Shown here in pieces: positions 27,235 to 36,473 of a DNA stretch of 54,410 nt. A program made the translations under genes and the position numbers. Position 1 is the stretch's first letter; every line of letters begins with the position of its first letter. Below the pieces are notes generated by a model. It worked only from the letters and a program-made list of their open reading frames with translations. It was not told where the DNA came from and ran no database searches. The stretch is from contig JAVHLK010000014.1 of the NCBI GenBank assembly GCA_031082285.1, positions 3,058 through 57,467 of the forward strand, given 5' to 3'. Source of the DNA: Desulfomonilaceae bacterium. Lineage in GTDB: Bacteria > Desulfobacterota > Desulfomonilia > Desulfomonilales > Desulfomonilaceae.

Positions 27235-27252
27235 GATCGCTCTTGAGCGATC
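27235..27252 (+). promoter_or_regulatory. Hairpin directly before pnp
   Basis: GATCGCTC-TT-GAGCGATC is a perfect 8-bp stem abutting the first possible pnp start at 27253. It lies between rpsO and pnp. In E. coli a leader hairpin is cut by RNase III as part of pnp self-control; a similar role is possible here. The lack of a T-tract argues against a terminator. Confidence 0.45.
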
Positions 27253-29361
27253 ATGAGGACCATGACAATTATGGTGCATAGTACATTCGCTACAGTTTCA
27301 GACAAGCAAATTGTATTCGAGACGGGACGTTTGGCCAAACAGGCATCCGGTTCCGTACTGGTAAGAACCGGGGAAACCGTGGTTCTGGCAACCGCGGTGG
27401 CGGAGAAAAAGGGTCGTGAGGGCATAGACTTCTTTCCACTTACCGTTGACTACCTCGAGATGACGTACGCCGCCGGCAAGATTCCCGGAGGGTTCTTCAA
27501 GCGTGAGGGGCGGCCCACGGAGAGAGAGATCCTGACGTGTCGATTCATCGACCGGCCCATACGCCCTCTCTTTCCGGACGGATTTCGTGCGGAAACTCAG
27601 ATCATCGCTACGGTGCTCTCTTCTGACGGAGAAAACGACCCGGACATGATGGCCATCAACGGTGCTTCCGCGGCGCTCCACGTGTCCGACGTTCCCTTCG
27701 ACGGACCCATAGGCGCGGTTCGCGTCGGCCGTGTGGAAGGTAACCTGATCATCAACCCGTCTCCACTCGAAGACACGTACTCCGATTTGAGCCTGATCGT
27801 GGTCGGGTCCCGCAAGGGCATCGTGATGGTCGAGGGCGGTGCCGACCGGCTTCCTGAAGAGATCGTGATCGAGGCCATATTCAGGGCCCACGAGGAGATA
27901 CTGAAGATCGTCGAGGCTCAGGAAGAACTTCGCGAAAAAGCGGGCAAACCCAAGAGAGAAGTATCCCCGCCGGTCAGGGACGAGGATCTCATCCGGCGAA
28001 TCCGGACCGAACTGGGAGATAAGATAGCGCAGGCCTTGACCATCCCCGAAAAACTTCGACGTTACGCCGCGCTCGAAGAAATCTACGTCGAATTCCTGGA
28101 CTCTCTGGGTGAAGACGGGTTGTTGAGACGCTCGGAGATACTTGGGTACATGGAGAGGATTCAGGGCGAGTACATCCGAGGCATGATTCTCGACCAAAAC
28201 ACGCGGATCGGCGGGCGGTCGTTCACCGAAATCAGAGACATTTCATGCGAAGTGGGAGCGTTGCCGCGGACCCATGGGAGCGCCTTGTTCACCAGGGGCG
28301 AGACGCAGGCCCTCGTCATCGCCACCTTGGGAACGTCATCGGATGAGCAGAAGATCGAAGCTCTGGAAGGTTCCAGTTACAAGTCTTTCATGCTCCACTA
28401 CAAGTTCCCCCCGTTTTGCGTGGGAGAGGTAAAGTTCCTCAGAGGACCTTCTCGCCGTGAGATCGGTCACGGCGCGCTCGCCGAAAGGGCTCTGGTCAAT
28501 GTACTTCCCAACGACGATGATTTCCCTTACACGATCAGGGTCGTTTCGGAGATACTGGAGTCAAACGGCTCCTCGTCCATGGCGACCGTGTGCGGATCTT
28601 CGCTGTCCCTGATGGATGCAGGCGTTCCGTTGGCGGAACCGGTTGCGGGCATCGCCATGGGTTTGCTTCAGGGCGACAACAAGACCGTGATACTGTCGGA
28701 CATCATCGGGGATGAAGACCATCACGGTGACATGGACTTCAAGGTCACGGGGACTCACGACGGCGTGACCGCGCTTCAGATGGACATCAAGATCGACGGC
28801 ATCAAGAAGGAAATCCTCTCGGAAGCTCTGTATCAGGCACGGGACGGTCGCCGCCACATTCTCAAGGAAATGAACAAGATACTGTCGCAGGCTCGAGCCG
28901 ATCTCTCCCCGTACGCTCCGAGAATCCACGTGATGTACGTAAATCCTGAAAGGATCCGCGATATCATTGGACCCGGAGGCAAGGTGATACGGGCGATCCA
29001 AGAGGAAACCGGGACCAAGATCGAGGTGGACGACACGGGCAAAGTGCTGATTGCCTCGGTGGACGGCGCGGGTGCGAAGCAAGCGCAGGCAGAAATCATG
29101 ATGCTCACCCAGGAAGCGGAACTGGGAAAGATCTACATGGGTACGGTGAGAAAGATCACCGACTTCGGCGCGTTTGTCGAGATTTTTCCCGGCACCGACG
29201 GTTTGGTGCATATTTCTCAGCTTGCACCGGAGCGCGTGCGAAAAGTGAGCGACGTGGTGCAGGAAGGGGATTCGTTTCCCGTCAAGGTCATCGGGATCGA
29301 CCAGCAGGGCAAGATAAAGCTGTCCCGCAAAGACGCAATCGGGAAGACCCCGGACTTTTGA
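27253..29361 (+). CDS. pnp: Polyribonucleotide nucleotidyltransferase (PNPase)
   Basis: PNPase degrades RNA from the 3' end with phosphate, in the RNA degradosome. The two RNase PH domains (VLVRTGETVVLATAVA, FFKREGRPTEREILTCRFID; and GALPRTHGSALFTRGETQAL, DMDFKVTGTHDGVTALQMD), the KH domain (IRDIIGPGGKVIRAIQEETG) and the S1 domain (GTVRKITDFGAFVEIFPGTD) are all present, 702 residues. The start could be 27253, 27262 or 27271; a perfect hairpin ends right at 27253, so the internal ATG at 27271 (MVHSTFA) may be the real one. The next gene overlaps the stop (TTGA). Confidence 0.97.
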   Translation: MRTMTIMVHSTFATVSDKQIVFETGRLAKQASGSVLVRTGETVVLATAVAEKKGREGIDFFPLTVDYLEMTYAAGKIPGGFFKREGRPTEREILTCRFIDRPIRPLFPDGFRAETQIIATVLSSDGENDPDMMAINGASAALHVSDVPFDGPIGAVRVGRVEGNLIINPSPLEDTYSDLSLIVVGSRKGIVMVEGGADRLPEEIVIEAIFRAHEEILKIVEAQEELREKAGKPKREVSPPVRDEDLIRRIRTELGDKIAQALTIPEKLRRYAALEEIYVEFLDSLGEDGLLRRSEILGYMERIQGEYIRGMILDQNTRIGGRSFTEIRDISCEVGALPRTHGSALFTRGETQALVIATLGTSSDEQKIEALEGSSYKSFMLHYKFPPFCVGEVKFLRGPSRREIGHGALAERALVNVLPNDDDFPYTIRVVSEILESNGSSSMATVCGSSLSLMDAGVPLAEPVAGIAMGLLQGDNKTVILSDIIGDEDHHGDMDFKVTGTHDGVTALQMDIKIDGIKKEILSEALYQARDGRRHILKEMNKILSQARADLSPYAPRIHVMYVNPERIRDIIGPGGKVIRAIQEETGTKIEVDDTGKVLIASVDGAGAKQAQAEIMMLTQEAELGKIYMGTVRKITDFGAFVEIFPGTDGLVHISQLAPERVRKVSDVVQEGDSFPVKVIGIDQQGKIKLSRKDAIGKTPDF

Positions 29362-30665
29362 TCCCAGGAGATAAGACCGTTTCTTTGAGTAAGCAATACG
29401 ACGACGCAAGCACCTACCGAAAGACCATCCTCGATAACGGCATCCGCATCGTCACGGAACGCGTCCCCTATTTGAGGTCAGTGTCGTTGGGTATATGGGT
29501 ACGTTCCGGCTCACGATTCGAGATCCCTGAACTCAACGGCATTTGTCACTTCATAGAGCACATGTTGTTCAAGGGGACCGAACGCAGATCGGCGTTGGCC
29601 ATTGCACAAGAGATCGACTCCGTCGGCGGCGTGATAAACGCGTTTACAAGCAAGGAGTTGACATCGTTCTACTGCAAGGTCCTCAGCGAGAATCTCGATC
29701 TGGCCGCGGATCTTTTGACCGATATCTTTCTCAACCCCTCGTTCCCGGAAGAAGAGATCGAGCGCGAAAAACAGGTGATATGCCAGGAAATTCACCAGAT
29801 GGAGGACACCCCGGAAGATCTGATCCACGAGATTCTGGGTGTTCGGTTCTGGAGCGACGATCCGTTGGGGCGACCAATCCTTGGGACCATACCCAGTGTC
29901 AGCAAAATGGACCGCGAGACCATGGTCCAATTCAAGAAGGATAACTACACGACAGGGGAGAGCGTGATTTGCGCTGCGGGGGATCTGGACCACGACAGAG
30001 TCGTGGAACTGTTCGCCGAGAAGATGAAGGGCCTCAAGAATGGATCCGCTCCGGTTCCCGGTCCCGTGCCGAAGAGCAGGGGATCGTCCCTAGTCGTGGC
30101 CAAGGATTTGGAGCAAGTGCACATCTGCGTTGGGGCGGACGGTCCCAGCGCGGTCGACGATGCGCGCCACGCCGGGTACATCCTTAACACGATCCTCGGG
30201 AACGGAATGAGTTCTCGGCTGTTTCAGGAGGTTCGGGAAAAAAGAGGTCTCGCATACTCCGTGTACTCATTCCTCTCTTCGTTCTCGAACACGGGAATGT
30301 TCGGCATCTATGCGGGCTGCGATCCAAACCGTGTGGACGAGCTGCTCGCTACGGTCGGCAAGGAGACGTTGGGGCTTGCCGCCGGCTTAACGGACAAGGA
30401 CATCCAAACCGCAAAAAAACAGATCAAGGGCAACATCATCCTGGCAATGGAGTCCACGGAAACCAGGATGAATCGGTTGGCAAAGGGCGAGTTCTTCTTC
30501 AATCGGTACATCACGTTGGATGAAATGATCGCCGCGTTGGAAGCCGTGACCGCGGACCAGCTTCACGAACTTGCCGAGAACACCATCAGTTCGCAAGGAC
30601 TTACCATGGTCGCCCTTGGACCGGTCGACGAATCCATCGACCTCCTTCGTCCCTTCACCGGCTGA
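29358..30665 (+). CDS. M16-family zinc peptidase (processing-peptidase-like)
   Basis: This is a 435-residue peptidase of the pitrilysin/M16B type. The inverted zinc motif HxxEH is seen as HFIEHMLFKG with the downstream glutamate region (EREKQVICQEIHQMEDTPED). The C-terminal half-domain has the typical GMSSRLFQEVREKRGLAYSVYSF. Such genes commonly follow pnp in this kind of organism; the protein resembles the mitochondrial processing peptidase beta subunit. Its role in bacteria is unclear (small peptide or lantibiotic-like precursor cleavage is known for some). The listed start is TTG 29358 overlapping pnp; a TTG at 29385, behind AGGAG, may be the real one. Confidence 0.92.
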   Translation: MIPGDKTVSLSKQYDDASTYRKTILDNGIRIVTERVPYLRSVSLGIWVRSGSRFEIPELNGICHFIEHMLFKGTERRSALAIAQEIDSVGGVINAFTSKELTSFYCKVLSENLDLAADLLTDIFLNPSFPEEEIEREKQVICQEIHQMEDTPEDLIHEILGVRFWSDDPLGRPILGTIPSVSKMDRETMVQFKKDNYTTGESVICAAGDLDHDRVVELFAEKMKGLKNGSAPVPGPVPKSRGSSLVVAKDLEQVHICVGADGPSAVDDARHAGYILNTILGNGMSSRLFQEVREKRGLAYSVYSFLSSFSNTGMFGIYAGCDPNRVDELLATVGKETLGLAAGLTDKDIQTAKKQIKGNIILAMESTETRMNRLAKGEFFFNRYITLDEMIAALEAVTADQLHELAENTISSQGLTMVALGPVDESIDLLRPFTG

Positions 30666-30816
30666 CGAGGGTTGCCCATGGCCGGGCATGGTGTACGTAT
30701 ATTCCCCCCGTATGGATTCTCCCCTTGGACAAAGGCGGTTTTCACCGGCCCAAGCCTGTGAACCGGACGTCGGATAACAGTCACTTCTCTTGACGATTGC
30801 CGTACATCCGCGGTTC

Positions 30817-31956
30817 TCACAGACCCTGATGAGCGGACCCTCTCCGGCTTATCCTGGCCTTGCCGCTCTTGTTGTCGATGTGGATATCGATGTTCGCAAG
30901 GCTTTTCGTGCCGAGCAGGTTTGTGATGCGATTGTTCCCGGAGTCGAACACATGAACTTCGATTGTGCCGAGAGGTAAGTTTGCAAGGAACGCGTTTCCG
31001 ATCCTGTACCGCGTTACCCGGTGCCTCGAGCCGTCCGCGATGGTCACCGTGTCCTGACTGATCCTCGTCACTTCGGTCTCACGACGGATCTGCTTCATCA
31101 AGTTCCTGGATACAAGGCTGTACGATGCACCCGTGTCGAGTAGAAATCGGTAAGGCGTCCCCCGTTTGCTGAACTTCACCGGAACAAAGATTTGCCCCAT
31201 TCTGTTTACGTTGACCGTGACGCTCAATGGGCCGGAGGCTTCTATGGTGAGCTCCTTGAGTACGCTCTCGGCCATTTTTCTGGTCTGTTCGTCCGGGCTG
31301 AGCTTCAATGCAGAGAGACTGTCCGCACGTGCGTGTGCGATTTCGTCCGCGCGAAGATGGGCGAGGCCTCGACCCGCGTACGCGAATGAAAGGTTGGGTT
31401 CGAGTCGTATTGCCTGGTTGAAGTCGCTGACGGCCTTTTCCGGAAGGTCCAGATTGATATACGTAATTCCTCTATTGGCAAAAGATCTTGCCCTCAGAGA
31501 CTGATTGTCGTGGGGTACCTTGATTGAGGCCGTAAAGTCCTGGAGAGCCTTACGCTCTCTACCTCTCTTGCTGTGAATGAACGCTCTCAGGTTCAGGCAC
31601 GCGGCAAGGATGTCGCCGTCGGTCACCGGGGCCGGTATGATAGCGTTCACGTCCTCCCACGCCTTCTTCAGGTCCCCCTTCTTGAAATAGGCCTGGGCGC
31701 GGTCGTAGGTCACCGCATATGCATTGCGGCTGTGAGGCTCGATTCGGTCGAGTACCCGTGAAAAAGTCCGGATCGCGTTGTGATGGTCGCCTGCATTCAG
31801 CTGAGCCTTGCCCTGTTCGTACAAGGCCGCGATATCGACCGTACCCTCTGCATGGCTTCCACACATAAGATGAATCGTCGTCGTGAAAAGTGCGAGTGCG
31901 ACGATGATCTTTGTCTTCTGACCGTCAGACCGCCACGGCATATACATAGTTACCAT
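30817..31956 (-). CDS. TPR protein with C-terminal retropepsin-like aspartyl protease domain
   Basis: This 379-residue protein starts with a signal-like segment (KIIVALALFTTTIHLMCG, likely cut near SHA-EG), so it is probably periplasmic. Several tetratricopeptide repeats follow (AALYEQGKAQLNAGDHHNAI, SRNAYAVTYDRAQAYFKKGD, ARSFANRGITYINLDLPEKA, SFAYAGRGLAHLRADEIAHA). The last third is a retropepsin-like domain with the catalytic DTGA (D274) and later IGNAFLANLPLGTIEVHVFD and LLGTKSLANIDIHID, as in the single-domain bacterial aspartyl proteases that work as dimers. Partner and substrate are unknown. It stands alone, convergent with the M16 peptidase gene, with the unknown protein behind it on the same strand. 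Confidence 0.85.
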   Translation of the reverse strand: MVTMYMPWRSDGQKTKIIVALALFTTTIHLMCGSHAEGTVDIAALYEQGKAQLNAGDHHNAIRTFSRVLDRIEPHSRNAYAVTYDRAQAYFKKGDLKKAWEDVNAIIPAPVTDGDILAACLNLRAFIHSKRGRERKALQDFTASIKVPHDNQSLRARSFANRGITYINLDLPEKAVSDFNQAIRLEPNLSFAYAGRGLAHLRADEIAHARADSLSALKLSPDEQTRKMAESVLKELTIEASGPLSVTVNVNRMGQIFVPVKFSKRGTPYRFLLDTGASYSLVSRNLMKQIRRETEVTRISQDTVTIADGSRHRVTRYRIGNAFLANLPLGTIEVHVFDSGNNRITNLLGTKSLANIDIHIDNKSGKARISRRGSAHQGL

Positions 31957-32016
31957 GTTTCGCCCTATGTCTCCGGAGCAACTTTTTCAAGCGATTGCGA
32001 ACATGTGCTCGGTCGA

Positions 32017-32529
32017 TCACTTCTTCTTCGGTCGATTCTTGAACCAGTCCAACATCTCTTCCAACTCGCCCAGTTCCCTCCCGGAGAATTTTCTTACCAG
32101 CGTCAGTGCCTGTTGAGAAAGCCAAAACCTTTCTTCCGGTTGAGCCCGGTCGGCGACGTGGAGGAATTCCGTCAAGATGTTCTTGATGACGCGAATCTGG
32201 TCCAAGACGGAGTCTGCGACGATGGTGTCGAGACGTCGCTGCTTCATATCAAGAATATTGACCACCTTTGACGGGTCCGTGGACCGACCCTTCAGAATAG
32301 GAGCGCCCGATTTCAAGATCGCGCCCGCGAATTCCTCCGGGAGGCGGTGTGCCCCGTCCAGTTCCACCTCTTGGAGAGACGGATGGATTTCCCGAATCTG
32401 AACCCCGGTCCTCACATCGAAGAACTCGGGAGGATTCTCCTTTTCCTCGCTCCCACCGACGCGGGAGATACGTACCAGGATGCCTGCATCCCGAATGAGA
32501 AAATAGTCGAAGTGCTCGTCCCCGTTCAT
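32017..32529 (-). CDS. Protein of unknown function, 170 residues
   Basis: I recognise no family. The sequence from the ATG at 32529 (MNGDEHFDYFLIRDAGILVRISRV) is mixed in character, with no signal peptide or membrane span. A middle helical part (MKQRRLDTIVADSVLDQIRVI) and a tail rich in basic residues (WFKNRPKKK) are visible. An open frame continues 16 codons upstream to 32577, but those residues (PPLLPWYD) do not look like a domain start. No good Shine-Dalgarno is seen; a TATGAT lies only a few bases before the ATG, so a very short leader is possible. The gene lies between the TPR-protease gene on the same strand and the divergent smc. Confidence 0.55.
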   Translation of the reverse strand: MNGDEHFDYFLIRDAGILVRISRVGGSEEKENPPEFFDVRTGVQIREIHPSLQEVELDGAHRLPEEFAGAILKSGAPILKGRSTDPSKVVNILDMKQRRLDTIVADSVLDQIRVIKNILTEFLHVADRAQPEERFWLSQQALTLVRKFSGRELGELEEMLDWFKNRPKKK

Positions 32530-32748
32530 GATCGTATCATACCATGGCAAGAGAGGCGGCGTAAGTTCCAAAGGCAACCGTCACGCAGACTCCCGCGATG
32601 TGTGAGATGGAGACCTGGGGAACGAAATACGTTTCCGCATGCCGAGTCCCAGGCCATGCCCGCGTGCCTGCGTCCGCCGCGCAACGAAGTCTCTTGCGGG
32701 GAGGCGATGCGGGCGCAATCGCGGGGCTTGGGTGCGGTGAATTTTCTC

Positions 32749-32777
32749 TTTACAATGCACTTGTCTGAAGATAGTAT
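32749..32777 (+). promoter_or_regulatory. Sigma-70 promoter of smc
   Basis: TTTACA (32749-32754), 17 bp, TAGTAT (32772-32777), about 30 bp before the ATG at 32811, giving a leader of roughly 27 nt. The rest of the gap 32578-32748 shows no gene. Confidence 0.65.
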
Positions 32778-32810
32778 CCGGCCGACTCTGTGACAAAACG
32801 TAACGGAACA

Positions 32811-35800
32811 ATGAAGATCAAGCGTCTGGAAATAAAGGGGTTCAAAAGTTTTCCGGATAAGACCGTCCTTGAGATCAAGCCGGGCATTACTGCCGTGGTC
32901 GGACCCAACGGGTGCGGCAAGAGCAATGTGATGGAAGCCATTCGATGGGTAATGGGCGAACAACGAGCCAAGAGCCTGCGCGGCAAGAAGATGGAGGATG
33001 TGATATTCAACGGGTCTGAGAATCGCAAACCCGTCGGAATGGCGGAGGTGCGACTCGTGCTCGCGGCCGCGGAAGGCTTTCCGAACCCGTCAATGGCAGA
33101 CTACGACGAGGTCATGATCACCAGACGCCTCTTTCGCGACGGCGATTCCCAATATGAGATCAATAACGTTGCCTGTCGCCTGTCCGACATCACGGACTTC
33201 TTTCTCGACACGGGAGTTGGTCGAAATTCCTACGCGATCATCGAACAAGGTCGGGTCGACTTGGTGGTCGCCTCCAAGCCCGAGGACCGTCGGGTGCTCA
33301 TCGAAGAGGCGGCGGGAATCAACCGGTACAAGTCCCGTCGCGAAGCGGCCTTGAAAAAATTGGAGCTAACCAATCAAAACCTTCAGCGAATCGGCGACGT
33401 TATCGGCGAAGTCAGGCGCCGGCACGCCTCACTGAAAAGACAGGCCGCCAAGGCCGAACGTTATCGCAAACTCAGCGAACGGCTCAGGGAACTCGACGTG
33501 AGCCTCCATGCCTTCAGGTGTCGTGCAGTGGAGGATCGACTCGCCGAAGTGAACCGAGAGCTGGAGAGGAATCGATCCCTTCTCGAGGATTCTGAATCGG
33601 ATTTGGCCGCGGTGAATGCCGAACTTGAAGCGAAACGACTCCAAGCACTTGAAACTGAGAAGGATTATAAGACGCTCCTTGAAGAACGCCACGGAATCGA
33701 TATCGAACTCACCTCGATTCGGGGACGCATCGAAAAGGATGAAGGTCGTATCGCACAGCTGAAGGATCGCGGGAATCGCCTGCAGGAAGACCGAATCGCC
33801 GCTGAAGAAGAGTTGCGGGACTTTCGCGCGACAAGGGACGCTTTGGAGACGGACAGGACCTCGGTCGCCGAAGATCTGAGCACGGCTCGGACTCGGCTGG
33901 AACAAGTTCTCGGGGAAATGCGGGAGAGAGACGAGTCGCTGAAGCGGGAATCGAAGCGACTGGAAACGCTCAAGGATGACATCTTCCGCACACTACAGGA
34001 ATCCGCTCAAGGACGAAATCGCCGGGACGGTCTCAAGAAACGGGCTGCGGAAATCGAGACTGAACTCCGTAGAGTCGGTCAGGATGCAGTGCGAACAGAA
34101 GAGTCCATGGCGAGAGACAGAGCCGAACGGGAACGCCTCACACGCGATGTGGAGGATTTGGAGAAACTCAAGCTGGACTCACACGCTCGAAAGCAAGGCC
34201 TGACCGATTCCCTGAAGTCGACCCGGAAACGCATCAGTGAATTGACGCACGATCTTGCCGATCATGAGAAGCTCCTGGCGGCACACAGGGCAAGGCTTGA
34301 GTCCATGGAAGAGATGCAGCGAAGCTTCCAGGGGTACGACCAGGGTGTGAGGTTCCTGATGAAGGAGCGAGAATCGAACGAAACAAAGGACCTTCTCGGT
34401 CCCCTCGCAGAAATGATCGAGGTACCTCCGCGCTACGAACGAGCCCTTGCGGCCGCTCTCGGGAATCGACTCGGGCACTTGGTGGTGTCCTCCCCTCGGG
34501 ACGCGGTGTATGCAGTCAACCGGCTCAAAGAAGCAGGCGCCGGAAGATCCACCTTTATTCCGGTTTCTCCCAGGCCGGCATCCGAAGCGCGCAACGGGGA
34601 CACGTTGGAGGGAACGACCAGCCTCCGCGAAGTCGTCAAATTTCGAGAAGGATACGAGAACCTTGGTGATTTCCTGCTGCGACGGTGCTTCGTTGTTGAT
34701 GACATTCACCAGGCGGTCGAGATATGGGAAAAGAACGGCGTACAGGTCGATCTGGTGACGACCGCGGGAGAACTTATCAATCGTTACGGCGAGATCACCG
34801 GAGGCTCGCAGGACAAGGAACATGAGCGAGTCTTCGAAAAACGGCGAAAGATCTCCGAACTCAAGCAGACCATCGCTTCACTGGAGCACACCGTGCCGGC
34901 TCTGGGCGCTTCGTTGAATGAGCAGGAAGCCGTCGCGGAACGCCTGGCCTCAGAGATCGACGAAGAGATGCGCGTCACCAACGATCTTACCATGCAGCAG
35001 GTCAGGCTCAAGAAAGATCTGGAACGCATCGAAGCTCAGCTGTCCACTTCGGAACGGAGATCCCAGGTAATCGGATTGGAGACGGAGCGCCTGATCGGGG
35101 AGCAGGACGGCCTTTCCGTCGACATGCGGAAAGCCGAAGCAATGGTCGCCGCTCAGGAAGCCGGGCTTGCCGAACTGGAAAAGGAGCGGGAGGAGGTCGG
35201 CCGACAGGTTGATAAACTGACCGAGGCGGCCCGGGAAGAAGCCGGTCGCACCGGAGAGATCCGAGTGCACGTGGCTCAATTGGAGGAGCGTCACAGGTCG
35301 CTCGAAAGAGAATATCGGTCCGTCACCGCAAGGGGTGACCATCTGGACAAACGGATCGCCCACCTGAAGGAGGAAGTGGAGCAAAGCGCGGCCGAGCACA
35401 CGCGGCTCCGCACCGCCGTGGAAGAAGCACGTTCACGCGAAAAGGAACTCATGCAGCTGCACTCGACCCAAGCCGGAAGACTCGAATTCCTGATGACGCG
35501 ATCCGCCGAGCTTGCTCGGTCGGTACGGGATCTGGATGCGGATTCGAACTCCAAAGGAAAAGCCGTGCAGACCCTGAGGGAGGTCGTGCATGGGCTCGAG
35601 GTGGAATCGGTCAAGATGGAGCAAACCCTGGAAGGCCTGGTCGAGAAAACCATCGACCGCCATCATGTGGACCCGCGAACCGTTCCGTACCCCGAATCTC
35701 CGCCCCAGGAGGCCGAAGTAACGAACATCAGGGAACAGCTCGAAGCGCTGGGGGACGTCAACCTCGCGGCCATCGCGGAACGGACCGAGACGGAAGAGAG

Positions 35801-36344
35801 GCTTACCTTCCTCCAGGAACAGCAAGCGGATCTCAAGAAGGCCGTGGAGTCATTGTACGAGACGATCGGCAAGATTAACCGAACCACGCGGGAACGCTTC
35901 CGCGCGGCCTTCGACAGCGTCAACGAAAAATTTCAAGAGATCTTCCCCTTCCTGTTCCGAGGAGGCGAGGCGCGATTGGAACTCACCGACGAGCGCGATT
36001 TGCTCGAAACCGGCGTAGACATTATGGCGCGGCTTCCGGGCAAACGTAAGCAGAATATGGATCTGCTTTCCGGCGGGGAAAAAGCACTTACGGCCGTCGC
36101 GCTCATCTTCTCGATTTTCCTGACGCGACCGTCGCCGTTCTGTCTGCTCGACGAAGTGGATGCGCCGCTTGACGACGCGAACCTGGCACGTTTCAATGAA
36201 ATGATCAGAGACCTTTCCAATCGGACTCAATTTCTCATCATAACCCACAACAAACGGAGCATGGAAGAAGCCGATTCACTCTACGGAGTGACCATGGAAG
36301 AGCCTGGTGCGTCCTCCGTGGTCTCCGTGAAATTCATGGACTGA
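32811..36344 (+). CDS. smc: Chromosome segregation protein SMC
   Basis: SMC forms a ring-shaped ATPase dimer that condenses and resolves the chromosome with ScpA and ScpB. Seen: Walker A VVGPNGCGKSNVMEAIRWVMG, two long coiled-coil arms, the hinge (about residues 505-660, with LGNRLGHLVVSSPRDAV), and the C-terminal head with LLSGGEKALTAVALIF (signature) and FCLLDEVDAPLDDANL (Walker B). From ATG 32811 the length is 1177, normal for bacterial SMC. The GTG at 32790 is an alternative, but the protein family begins with M-K-I-K-R-L-E-I as here. scpA and scpB are not in the window. Confidence 0.97.
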   Translation: MKIKRLEIKGFKSFPDKTVLEIKPGITAVVGPNGCGKSNVMEAIRWVMGEQRAKSLRGKKMEDVIFNGSENRKPVGMAEVRLVLAAAEGFPNPSMADYDEVMITRRLFRDGDSQYEINNVACRLSDITDFFLDTGVGRNSYAIIEQGRVDLVVASKPEDRRVLIEEAAGINRYKSRREAALKKLELTNQNLQRIGDVIGEVRRRHASLKRQAAKAERYRKLSERLRELDVSLHAFRCRAVEDRLAEVNRELERNRSLLEDSESDLAAVNAELEAKRLQALETEKDYKTLLEERHGIDIELTSIRGRIEKDEGRIAQLKDRGNRLQEDRIAAEEELRDFRATRDALETDRTSVAEDLSTARTRLEQVLGEMRERDESLKRESKRLETLKDDIFRTLQESAQGRNRRDGLKKRAAEIETELRRVGQDAVRTEESMARDRAERERLTRDVEDLEKLKLDSHARKQGLTDSLKSTRKRISELTHDLADHEKLLAAHRARLESMEEMQRSFQGYDQGVRFLMKERESNETKDLLGPLAEMIEVPPRYERALAAALGNRLGHLVVSSPRDAVYAVNRLKEAGAGRSTFIPVSPRPASEARNGDTLEGTTSLREVVKFREGYENLGDFLLRRCFVVDDIHQAVEIWEKNGVQVDLVTTAGELINRYGEITGGSQDKEHERVFEKRRKISELKQTIASLEHTVPALGASLNEQEAVAERLASEIDEEMRVTNDLTMQQVRLKKDLERIEAQLSTSERRSQVIGLETERLIGEQDGLSVDMRKAEAMVAAQEAGLAELEKEREEVGRQVDKLTEAAREEAGRTGEIRVHVAQLEERHRSLEREYRSVTARGDHLDKRIAHLKEEVEQSAAEHTRLRTAVEEARSREKELMQLHSTQAGRLEFLMTRSAELARSVRDLDADSNSKGKAVQTLREVVHGLEVESVKMEQTLEGLVEKTIDRHHVDPRTVPYPESPPQEAEVTNIREQLEALGDVNLAAIAERTETEERLTFLQEQQADLKKAVESLYETIGKINRTTRERFRAAFDSVNEKFQEIFPFLFRGGEARLELTDERDLLETGVDIMARLPGKRKQNMDLLSGGEKALTAVALIFSIFLTRPSPFCLLDEVDAPLDDANLARFNEMIRDLSNRTQFLIITHNKRSMEEADSLYGVTMEEPGASSVVSVKFMD

Positions 36345-36390
36345 CGGCTCGTTTCCTCACGCGTTCCCACCGCCGGCCGCGGCTTTTGTC

Positions 36391-36417
36391 TTGACAAAAT
36401 CTACATTAAGTTATATT
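36391..36417 (+). promoter_or_regulatory. Sigma-70 promoter of the outer-membrane protein gene
   Basis: A perfect TTGACA (36391-36396) with TATATT at 36412 (15 bp) or TATTGG two bases further (17 bp). It lies 57 bp before the ATG at 36474. Confidence 0.55.
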
Positions 36418-36473
36418 GGTTAGCTCGCTTTGTTAAAGTAGTTTGTACTTACGGAAGCCGACAGGCCGCAATC

